A stretch of 64,000 nucleotides of DNA from contig QYRS01000004.1 in assembly GCA_006503535.1 (NCBI GenBank), positions 186,001 through 250,000 on the forward strand, written 5' to 3'. Positions 56,518 to 64,000 of the stretch are shown here, piece after piece (position 1 is the stretch's first letter; the number at the start of each line of letters is the position of its first letter). Below the pieces are notes generated by a model that saw nothing but the letters and a program-made list of their open reading frames with translations, was not told where the DNA came from and made no database searches. This DNA comes from Arthrinium phaeospermum. Taxonomy: Eukaryota > Ascomycota > Sordariomycetes > Amphisphaeriales > Apiosporaceae. A program made the translations under genes and the position numbers.

Positions 56518-56958
56518 TTGTTGGGTTGGGTGCATGTGTGTGGTATTATATACGTGTCAGGTGTTAAGTGCATGTAGTTCGGTTGGTTGGGATGCTCTAT
56601 GTCTGGGCTAATTATGGGGGCTTGGGTGTATTCACATAGATCGGGTCGGATATTAGACGTCGGGAAGAGCACTTTAGACGTGTTCAGTGCCGAAGGCAGA
56701 TTGGCCTGAATGGACTCTTTATCAGCATTGCATTGTTTGGGACAGAACGTAATGGGTAAACGCAATGCCATTGTTACTTCCGTGTTCATTATTAAACAGT
56801 GGTTTATTAGGGTATTGTTTTAGCAACAGGTCGGATGCGAAGTGATGCAGTATTGCAACAAAGGCATTGTTGTAATTCAAGGAGGTCCGACGCCAGGTAT
56901 TAATAAGCGGCGTCCCTCCAAAGTTTTCATGTAGCCCCTATACCTCATTCCTTCTTGC
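56495..56958. other. Spacer, no gene seen
   Basis: After the G tract, ordinary AT-richer spacer leads to the repeat-containing 5' leader of the next gene. Confidence 0.45.
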
Positions 56959-57041
56959 GCATCAAGCTTACGCTTTAATCTCACGCATCAAGCTCACGCA
57001 TTAATCTCACGCATCAAGCTCACGCATCAAACTCACGCATC
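56959..57041 (+). repeat. 13-bp tandem repeats abutting the start codon
   Basis: The unit GCATCAAGCTCAC and close variants recur every 13 bases from 56959 to the ATG at 57042, with a stronger 26-base super-period (56959, 56985, 57011). The last unit runs into the start codon (GCATCATGG), so the array forms the end of the 5' leader. Confidence 0.9.
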
Positions 57042-58406
57042 ATGGCTGGCTCACGTCCACATAACACCAAATACGAGCCGGTTGGCTTCATCAACATCCT
57101 GATCGGCATAGGCGGGGTGCTTGCACCAGTGCTGCTGATAAAGTTCCTCGTGGAATCATTTCTACTGTACCAATTTACAGACACGTGCGTTTATCAATAC
57201 GATGGTGTTTATGGGAGAGTGGGAATGCTTTATGGGACAGCGGCAGGGCCCCCAGCCTGCCAGTCCCCGGTTAGCCGAATCATGAACCAACTCGAGAGGG
57301 TGGTTCACATTTGCGAAGAGGCTATCGAGCGGACAGACGAACTTGGCGATATGCCTCACGCCCTTTCGTTCGCTGGGACTGAAATGGAGGCGGGTTTCAT
57401 CACCGTGAGGACGTCGGTAGGAGTTGAAGTTGAAGAGGATACCACCGCCACCCGCCAGGCGGGTACGGAATGGCAGGCTGCCCTGAACACTTCCGCCCAG
57501 TCGTGGCGCAGATTGGCCAGCGGACTCCTGGAGGAGGCAGACCAGATGCTTGACGCATTTGCCGGCTTACAACCTGACCTCGCCACCGTTTCCGGGGCGG
57601 TTCACGCGATCGGCTACCGCTTGGGAATCTATGGCATCGCAGCCAGGCACGCGAGACTGGGAGCCCGGCTCCAAGCGACGGCAAACACAACCCTCGAATC
57701 CCTGGATAGGATCGAGCACGCCGTAAGCGAGGTTCACCAATCCCTCGGGGCTCTGTTCACAAAAGAAGGCCGTTTGGAGCAGAGCATAAGGGAGGATAGG
57801 GAGGACATCAAATGGACCCTGGAAAGACCTATATTCCTGCATGGCTTCCGGCCCGTGGACGTCCCTTGTACCCAATGGGAAATGTGTCGCGTGATCGATC
57901 CCGAACCATTGCCCACCATCAGCGAAATGACGCCCGAAGAGATGTTTGTAGCGTTCCGGGCCATGAGGGACGGGGCAGGTCGAGGCAAGCCCACCCATTC
58001 CATCGCCACCCTGCCGGTCGAGAAGCTGAAAGGAGCCCGCGCGGAACTGGCCAACATGGAACGGGTGGTAGGGGACGCCGGGGACTTTGGGAGTTCGGCT
58101 GCCCTGGCGGTGGGGGATCTCGTTCGCCACGCCAGAGAGGCTCGCGACCAGTTGGCGCAGGCCATGTCGTCGGACGAGCTCCAGCCCCGCGACGCCAAGG
58201 AGGCGAAGCGCATGATTGCCCACTCGCGGCGGTTGAAGCGCCAAATCGGGAAGCGGTTCGACCGGGTTTCGTCTCTACGGCAGCTGCTATCCGACCCGGA
58301 ACGTGCCCGGGAGGCTTCGCCCAACAGGTTCATGGCCTGCGCCGAGAACAGAAGTAAAGGGAAACCTTGCGATGAGAAGATTCGCAACATTCTCGTGGGG
58401 TGGTGA
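57042..58406 (+). CDS. Unrecognised transmembrane helical protein, family copy 1
   Basis: A single-exon frame of 454 residues. One membrane helix lies near the N-terminus (about 15-43, around FINILIGIGGVLAPVLLIKFL). After it comes a Cys-Gln-Ser (C73-Q74), a long mostly helical region with Ala/Leu/Glu periodicity, then C276-x5-C282 (CTQWEMC). A basic C-terminal helix (SRRLKRQIGKRF) follows, and a short extra tail. The same frame of landmarks occurs in the genes at 59023 and 62274, with the Cys-Gln to C-x5-C distance near 200 residues in each. No enzyme motif is seen. Alpha-helical bundle or coiled-coil function outside or beneath a membrane is inferred. Confidence 0.75.
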   Translation: MAGSRPHNTKYEPVGFINILIGIGGVLAPVLLIKFLVESFLLYQFTDTCVYQYDGVYGRVGMLYGTAAGPPACQSPVSRIMNQLERVVHICEEAIERTDELGDMPHALSFAGTEMEAGFITVRTSVGVEVEEDTTATRQAGTEWQAALNTSAQSWRRLASGLLEEADQMLDAFAGLQPDLATVSGAVHAIGYRLGIYGIAARHARLGARLQATANTTLESLDRIEHAVSEVHQSLGALFTKEGRLEQSIREDREDIKWTLERPIFLHGFRPVDVPCTQWEMCRVIDPEPLPTISEMTPEEMFVAFRAMRDGAGRGKPTHSIATLPVEKLKGARAELANMERVVGDAGDFGSSAALAVGDLVRHAREARDQLAQAMSSDELQPRDAKEAKRMIAHSRRLKRQIGKRFDRVSSLRQLLSDPERAREASPNRFMACAENRSKGKPCDEKIRNILVGW

Positions 58407-59022
58407 TGGGTTTTACTTGATGGTCAAGGCGCTGCTGACTTGACAACGTCGTTTGCTTGCCTGTAGGGTAGGAAACGGGTTGGCGGGTTGGTTGACGCTC
58501 CAGTTGCAGCGCCGCGATAAGTATTGATTGTTTACATAAGGTTAGTTTTGATTGTTTTAATTGTTTTTGTTTAATCCTGTTCTATTCCATTTTCTGAAGA
58601 GATTGTGAAAACTACTCAGAGTAGGCGAGGAATGGAGATCTGTGAAAGACCCTGTAAGTGATTAGGCCAAGTGTAGTATCTCGTGTAATTGGGGTTATAG
58701 AATCCCCTGGGACTCGATTTGAGTCACGATAGATCTGTGTTCCGAATCGCATCAGGTCAAAGTGCTTGAGATATCTTTAATATACTGCTTCTGGAAAGAT
58801 ATTTATAGTACAGTATCATTAGCCGTTTTCGTCCATGACCTCGGGTTCTTTGTCATATAGTTATCCACCGGGCGGCCTTATTAATGTGCGACATTACAAG
58901 AAGGGCTACAACAAAGACGAACTTGTTGTGACCATAACGCCGAGCACACCTCGCGAGCCCCCAGCGCCCCTGTACAGGACTTCGACGCCGCATTCAACCT
59001 CACTGAGCCGGTCCTGCTCACC
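58407..59022. other. Spacer, no gene seen
   Basis: Intergenic region between two tandem family members, moderately AT-rich. Confidence 0.45.
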
Positions 59023-60144
59023 ATGCCTCACACTTCCAAGAGAACGGCCAAACTTGGACTAGTCCGCGTTCTCAGACTGCTGCTTGGCGCAGTCGGCATA
59101 CTCATCGCCGTATTATTGCTGGACTATCCCGTTTCGCATTTCATGGGCATCATACAGCTCCGTCAGCTGCGTCCTGATCAACGGGTCGAGAAATCTCTGC
59201 CTCCCTGTCAATCCGCAATCTGTGTTGTGATGAGCGAAATTGACAGGGCGGGTGGCACTTTCGCCAGAGCTTTGATGTGGGTTAGCGAGTCCAATGACCT
59301 GACGGAAGCTATGAGGCTCGCTGGTATGGAGGATGCGCTGGCCATTTCCGACTCGCTGAGAAGGATGGCGAAAACGGGAAGAGATGTCAAGGTCACCCGT
59401 CGACTGGCTGATGAGTACAGCGAAGGACTCTGGCAAGTTAGGACGTCATGGAATTCAATGCGCATGCGGCTTCGGCTCCATGGATTAACGATGAGTTGGA
59501 TGTTGTCCAGTCTAGAGTCTGAAGTCGACACTCTATCTGAGTTTGCTGCTGTCAGATTCCATTATGGCGAGAGACTCGGCGACCCTGAGAGTTATTACCT
59601 CGCAGACTCCGAGCAAATGTTGCTGGAAGACAAGCTCCATGTCTTTCTTGCTGTAACAACGCGCGTCTTCGACAGGGTCAAGCCAGCCGCAACCGAGACC
59701 CACGGAAACGCCAGCGCGCTCCTCGCAACACTAGGGCAGTTGAGGGACGCCATAGAACTGGAGCACCGCCACGTCCAATTCGATCAGGAACATAGGCTGA
59801 GGGGCAAGGGCGAGGGAGGTTTGTACGTTTGCAGCCGCGCCAACATGTGTGGTCTGACGGGACCACTCTGGGTCTCGGCGACCGAGCTCCGAGGAGTAGA
59901 AGCGGAACTGTTGGAGGCGCGACAGAAGCTGGATCACGCCCTGGAGCTTGTGACGGACGTGTCCGCGATCGCGGGCGACATCATGGACGGTGCGCGAAGG
60001 GCTCGTGACAGGCTGGCGCTGGCGAGCCAGGCCGACATTTCCCTTATCGGACGCACGGCGGAGAAAGAGATTCTGACCCATTCCAAAGGGTGGAAGCACC
60101 AGTTGGCACAGAGGGTTGCTCAGATCTCGGCGCTGCGGGGATAG
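59023..60144 (+). CDS. Unrecognised transmembrane helical protein, family copy 2
   Basis: A single-exon frame of 373 residues, the shortest family member. The N-terminal helix (about 12-34, around VRVLRLLLGAVGILIAVLLL) is followed by C62-Q63-S64. Long helices include MRLAGMEDALAISDSLRRM and QVRTSWNSMRMRL. The second landmark is C270-x5-C276 (CSRANMC) followed by GLTGPLW. The C-terminus has W357 in a basic helix (KGWKHQLAQRVAQ). Cys-Gln to C-x5-C spacing is 208 and C-x5-C to Trp is 87, nearly the same as in the copy at 62274. The frame also opens with MPHTSKRTAK, a basic leader on the cytoplasmic side by the positive-inside rule. Function unknown. Confidence 0.75.
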   Translation: MPHTSKRTAKLGLVRVLRLLLGAVGILIAVLLLDYPVSHFMGIIQLRQLRPDQRVEKSLPPCQSAICVVMSEIDRAGGTFARALMWVSESNDLTEAMRLAGMEDALAISDSLRRMAKTGRDVKVTRRLADEYSEGLWQVRTSWNSMRMRLRLHGLTMSWMLSSLESEVDTLSEFAAVRFHYGERLGDPESYYLADSEQMLLEDKLHVFLAVTTRVFDRVKPAATETHGNASALLATLGQLRDAIELEHRHVQFDQEHRLRGKGEGGLYVCSRANMCGLTGPLWVSATELRGVEAELLEARQKLDHALELVTDVSAIAGDIMDGARRARDRLALASQADISLIGRTAEKEILTHSKGWKHQLAQRVAQISALRG

Positions 60145-60604
60145 CCCGGAGAGAAGGGTGCAGGTCAACTACTAGATAAGGCAGAGGTTATAGACTACTT
60201 GGCCATGCTTGTTCACATCTTGGGCCGAATGCCATGAACTCGTGCTTCTCTCCAGCGTCCCGGATGCTTCAACCAATTCGCTACTTACGCCATGCACATC
60301 TACATTATCCGCGCTTGATACTTATTACTGAAGTGGACTGAGAATAAAACCTAGGTTATTGTCACGAAATGTATGAATGAAAGGCTCGTTCGGTTTGGGT
60401 GATTCGTGTATTACCTTATCTTAAGTTACCAGTCCCCAATCTATCGACGAGGAGGTGATGATGCATTGCTGTAGACGACGCTTCTACTTGCGTGGGAAGA
60501 TGAAGGTCATGCATAAGCTACGAATCACACACTTGGTTCCTCTCTGTCTAACTCAAAACATTCACCGTAACTGACAAAGAAGTTGTGCACCTAGCCGCTG
60601 GCCT
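60145..60604. other. Spacer, no gene seen
   Basis: Convergent 3' flank between copy 2 and the 2EXR gene. Confidence 0.45.
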
Positions 60605-61381
60605 TTAGACACAGTGGACGTCGGGCTCGAGCCACGTGAGCAGCTCGGTCGACTTATATCCCTGTGTCAAATGCCACAAGAGGCGTCGCGTGTTAACTCC
60701 GATGCCGTGGCCCATCAGGGAATCCTTATGGATACACTGACGCACGGACGGGTACTCCGAAGTGTCGAACCGGTGACGGACCGGCGCGCCCGGGGGCGGC
60801 AGGCTCGTTACCAATTGGACCTCCATGAGCCGCACAATCTGAGCGCGCATGGCAGGCGTGAGAGCCCAGGTCATGGCCTGCGGAAGCGCGTCAGGACCGG
60901 GGACCGGACGCATCGAGTTGGGGAACTCGGAGGTCAAGTCAGTCCATCGCGGCAGAGCCGACTTATTCAACTGGAAGTGCGCGGTGCGCGCACTAATCAG
61001 GAAAATGTCCAGGCTCAGGCTGATGTGGACGAACCCGTGATCGTGCGTTGCGTCCAGGTCGCGACCCTCCTCCTGAAGCCGGGTGGCGACAAGAGTCGGA
61101 TGCTCTGAGTGGACCGGGGCAAGGGAGTAGAAAGGGACGACAGGCAGGGCCTGGTCGTACAGTCCCAGGGCGACACCGCGACTCTCGGAGTTGGCCCGCA
61201 GAACGCCCGAGGGGTTCAGCAGCTCATGGCTCACGAGCACGATTCTCTTGTCCTGGGACAAGGGGACGATTCGGTCCCGGTGATCTGCCAGGACTGCTTC
61301 CTTCCAAACAGCGAGCCGGAGCTCCGTAGGGAGCTCCGTAAACTTGCGGAAGCCGGCGGTGGTTGCGACAACGTCAGCCAT
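60605..61381 (-). CDS. 2EXR-domain protein
   Basis: A single-exon frame of 258 residues from ATG 61381; three further codons of leader are open upstream, but MADVV is the better start. The N-terminus has FRKFTELPTELRLAVWKEA (11-29), the LPxELRxxIW core of the fungal 2EXR domain, resembling an F-box helix. Later segments (RIVLVSHELLNPSGVLRANSESRGVAL) match the conserved VCRESR-type region. Such proteins are numerous in filamentous fungi and their role is unknown; participation in ubiquitin ligases is a common guess without evidence here. It sits between the second and third transmembrane family copies. Confidence 0.8.
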   Translation of the reverse strand: MADVVATTAGFRKFTELPTELRLAVWKEAVLADHRDRIVPLSQDKRIVLVSHELLNPSGVLRANSESRGVALGLYDQALPVVPFYSLAPVHSEHPTLVATRLQEEGRDLDATHDHGFVHISLSLDIFLISARTAHFQLNKSALPRWTDLTSEFPNSMRPVPGPDALPQAMTWALTPAMRAQIVRLMEVQLVTSLPPPGAPVRHRFDTSEYPSVRQCIHKDSLMGHGIGVNTRRLLWHLTQGYKSTELLTWLEPDVHCV

Positions 61382-62273
61382 GGTGGAAATGAGTCGCAGC
61401 AATAGATGAGGGTTTTTGGTCGAAAGATGAATAACGAATGAGCACTACTCAATATTTGTTAGCTTCACGGTAGGGTCGGATGCTTACCAATAGATTTGCT
61501 TTGGGGAAGAAAAGCTCCATGTCGAGAGGGGAGGAGAAACTTATTTATGCGTTTCGGGATATCTGGTCATCGCAGTTGTTGCTGGTCTCAAAGCAGTTAC
61601 CGAACAAGGATATTGCGTTGGAACAATGCCGTCGCCTCATTATGAATGATACTGACTACCGAGGCCACAAAGGGTTCTATGTCAATGCTAATTGTGTTGA
61701 GACCCGAGGGTTCCTACCTATACACAACGAACAGGCACAAGGTCTCTATTGCTGGCATATCGTAATAGACCCTTTGCGCCTCGTACCTCATATTGTATAG
61801 TATTTCGTTATTCTGTCTCTATGAATCACACGTCTAGTCCTTCGCAGGCAACTTTTGAGGGGTGCCCGACGCTCGTCGGACTGGATAGGCCCACGCTACA
61901 GTCATATCCATCGCGCAACAATGGGCCGGCGGACACGTCGAGGATGCTTAGGGGGCCCAAAGCACTACCTAAGAATACGGCGCCTGACTGAAAAAGAGTA
62001 TTGATTTGTGGACCAGCAAGTCTGACGAGATGGTGAGAAGAACGTTTATTAGAATTGAATCAGCGTGGCCTGGTTAGTTCCAACGAACCCGTACTCTGTT
62101 GCATGCTACTGCTATCTGCTGGGGCGACGATCACCAGCTTCCTACGCACGACAAGTTGATGAATGCGCACGTGACTCCCCTTTTAGACAATGCTGGTAGC
62201 CCCTGAGTTAGTAGAACCAACAGGTTACTATATATAATATTGAATTATTAAAAGGAATATCGAAAGTCGCTCA
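61382..62273. other. Spacer with one doubtful frame
   Basis: An ATG at 61480 opens a 106-codon plus-strand frame (MLTNRFALGKKSSMSRGEEK onwards to 61800) that resembles no known domain. It lies in the divergent promoter of the 2EXR gene; I do not support it as a gene. The rest is AT-rich flank. Confidence 0.35.
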
Positions 62274-63791
62274 TTATTTATATGGCGTAGGGCCATTGTC
62301 GGTTACATGACGACGATATCTTGGAAATCGAAGGGGCTCCGCAATTCTCGCGCGATCAGGGTTGAAGAACTGGCTTTTTTGAAGAGCAAGTTCTTTCAGC
62401 CGGTACCGAAGATCGAATTTCCATTTCTTGGCACTGGCCAGGATAGCTCTGTTCTCTGTAATAATAGCTCCGTCTTCTGTGCCCCAATCCACCTGTTGAC
62501 TGGGCCGCTGAGCATCTAGCAGCCTCCCACTGGTTTCGGAAAGTATAGTTTCAATCCTATCGGTGGCGTTCAAGGCGTCAACGGCAAACGTCTGAATCTC
62601 GTCCAGTGTGTGTAGCAAGTTTTTGACATCCACCACCGAGATGGGGGGTGGGCGGCCAATCAACCCACAAAGGTTCCAGGGCCTGCAAAGTACTTTTGGA
62701 TATAAATACCCATTGGCGGATCTCTCTCTGTCGTCCCTCTCGATAAGGTCGTAACCCTTATGGGTACGGGAGCTTAAGTCCTTCAGCGATGAGATTAAGG
62801 CGGTGATGTTAGTTTTGGCATCTACCGTAAGGACCCGAACCCCTTCGATGATTTTCAATGTGTTATCAATCGAGGTTCTGAGTCTACTTTTCAGCAATCC
62901 GTACCTTGCGTCATCTGTGTATCCCAAAGCATAGCGGAAGGTGGGGACGAATCCAGAAACCTCGTCTATACGCGGCTGCAGGAGTGTGATGGCCGTGATC
63001 ATATAACTTGTGGCATCAACAATACCGTCGAACATGGTGCTCCAAGCAAGGTGGCTGTTCTGGAGCCCTGCTTTATAATCTGCCGCCATCTTTTGGGCCT
63101 CCTTAAGTTCCTCCCTTCTTTCTCCCCCCCACTCCAAAACGTTGTATATCATCCCGGCGTCGATCTGAGCGAGCTGGAGGGCTTTGGGCACCTCGCGGAA
63201 GTCGTCTGCCCATATTGCCGTCTGGGTGTAGTTGGCGCCAGCCCCAAGAATATCGTCCACAATGAGGCCGGCTTCGGGCTGGCAATAAGGGTGCCATTTG
63301 TCGGCCCAGTTGTAGCTACACATGTGTATCAGGACCGTCAAATAAAGCCAACGAACAGTGACGTCCATTATTGCACCCAGCGTAAACACTCCGCCAGCCT
63401 TGGGGATAATGGTAGGGACCTCGACCCGTCCAACCTTGGCTGTTCCGGTTACTTGCTTCCATACCCATTTGCCAAAGCTTCGCGCCATCCGTGAATTGAT
63501 CAGAAATAGCAATCCTTGGAGGCTGAATAGCCATTTCAGTTGGAGAGTGACAAGGAACAAGACGCCGCTGATGATCTCTTTGGCGCGTTGGAAGCGCCCT
63601 GGGCGCTTCTTGATCTTTAGAGTAGGGGGATAGGGCATTGTGCGTGGATCTGGTGGAAAGGGGGGAAGTGGGGTATTGGCTACCATACGGGCATGTCGGG
63701 GGCTCATCGGGGTCTCTGGAACGTCCGGGAGAGTGAGACGAGACGGCGACAAGGGTGTCGACGACTCTTTCCGGAACCGTAGGAAGGGCAT
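62274..63791 (-). CDS. Unrecognised transmembrane helical protein, family copy 3
   Basis: A single-exon frame of 505 residues, with about 100 extra N-terminal residues relative to copies 1 and 2. A proline-rich cytoplasmic-looking leader precedes a hydrophobic stretch (IISGVLFLVTLQLKWLFSL) and a second one (VTVRWLYLTVLIHM). Then comes C170-Q171-P172. The helical middle includes AQIDAGMIYNVLEWGGERR and repeated RYGLLKSRLR-like segments. The second landmark is C369-x5-C375 (CRPWNLC) followed by GLIGRPP. W457 lies in a basic helix (KKWKFDLRYRLKE). Cys-Gln to C-x5-C spacing is 199 residues and C-x5-C to Trp is 88. It reads opposite to copies 1 and 2. Function unknown. Confidence 0.75.
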   Translation of the reverse strand: MPFLRFRKESSTPLSPSRLTLPDVPETPMSPRHARMVANTPLPPFPPDPRTMPYPPTLKIKKRPGRFQRAKEIISGVLFLVTLQLKWLFSLQGLLFLINSRMARSFGKWVWKQVTGTAKVGRVEVPTIIPKAGGVFTLGAIMDVTVRWLYLTVLIHMCSYNWADKWHPYCQPEAGLIVDDILGAGANYTQTAIWADDFREVPKALQLAQIDAGMIYNVLEWGGERREELKEAQKMAADYKAGLQNSHLAWSTMFDGIVDATSYMITAITLLQPRIDEVSGFVPTFRYALGYTDDARYGLLKSRLRTSIDNTLKIIEGVRVLTVDAKTNITALISSLKDLSSRTHKGYDLIERDDRERSANGYLYPKVLCRPWNLCGLIGRPPPISVVDVKNLLHTLDEIQTFAVDALNATDRIETILSETSGRLLDAQRPSQQVDWGTEDGAIITENRAILASAKKWKFDLRYRLKELALQKSQFFNPDRARIAEPLRFPRYRRHVTDNGPTPYK

Positions 63792-64000
63792 CTCGGCAAT
63801 GTGCCCAACGAGAGCTTGGTTCTATTTTTTGCTATGTATCTGTTTCTGCTATTTTGGTTCGCAAATGACCAGGGTAGCAGACCCTGGCCCTTGATATTTC
63901 CATAAACATGAAGAATAAGAATTCGGTACACCAAAGCTGTCTTTGTTGCCAGTCCGCTTTATGTATACACTTTGCGTCTTAATGACCCACACAAAGAACG

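Noticed and set aside
55381..56577. A 398-codon plus-strand frame across the phosphoesterase gene
   Set aside because: It is in another phase of the same GC-rich gene, has repetitive Arg/Ala/Gly composition and no motif; the phosphoesterase frame has all metal-site blocks.
56959..57041. A CRISPR-like array
   Set aside because: Units are contiguous 13-mers without spacers, in a eukaryotic 5' leader.

Overview
The window reads as nuclear DNA of a filamentous ascomycete (Pezizomycotina, most likely a Sordariomycete). Coding regions are GC-rich and gene-dense. Introns are short (about 50-130 nt), with GTAAGT/GTGAGT-like donors and CTAAC-type branch points. The tRNA-Ser gene has a classic 20-nt intron. 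Recognisable families are fungal: DUF1996, DUF6594, DUF3669, 2EXR, fungal HNH nucleases, Tom5 and Nup57. The species is inference only; all names come from motifs read by eye, with no database search.

Region by region: 0.5-7 kb holds a seven-helix membrane protein, a secreted DUF1996 protein, tRNA-Ser(AGA) and a divergent pair of homologous small cysteine-rich secreted proteins. 7.3-13.0 kb is a decaying accessory block. It has a TA-flanked MITE and three related membrane-anchored metzincin-like proteases: one intact, one frameshifted, and one with the catalytic Glu changed to Gln. Between the second and third lie the remains of a LysM protein and an antisense secreted-protein fragment. 14-18.5 kb carries a DUF6594 membrane protein, a small retropepsin-like protein and an unrecognised three-exon gene. 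18.5-23.3 kb has no gene I can support. A secreted CAP/PR-1 protein at 23.3-24.4 kb is followed by almost 12 kb with no convincing coding sequence.

36.3-44.8 kb is a core housekeeping block: complex I subunit NDUFA8, nucleoporin Nup57, the 50-residue Tom5 import subunit and the mitochondrial glycine decarboxylase P-protein. Three of the four products act in mitochondria. Next comes a membrane-anchored gamma-glutamyltransferase, reconstructed in eight exons with one GC-AG intron.

48.6-63.8 kb is a second accessory region. It has an HNH-type family (one intact, one apparently nuclease-dead, one pseudogene) around a kinase-like DUF3669 gene, then a metallophosphoesterase and a 2EXR-domain protein. 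It also has three related, unrecognised transmembrane proteins. These share a Cys-Gln pair after the membrane anchor and a C-x5-C motif about 200 residues further on; they are the best candidate here for an undescribed family.
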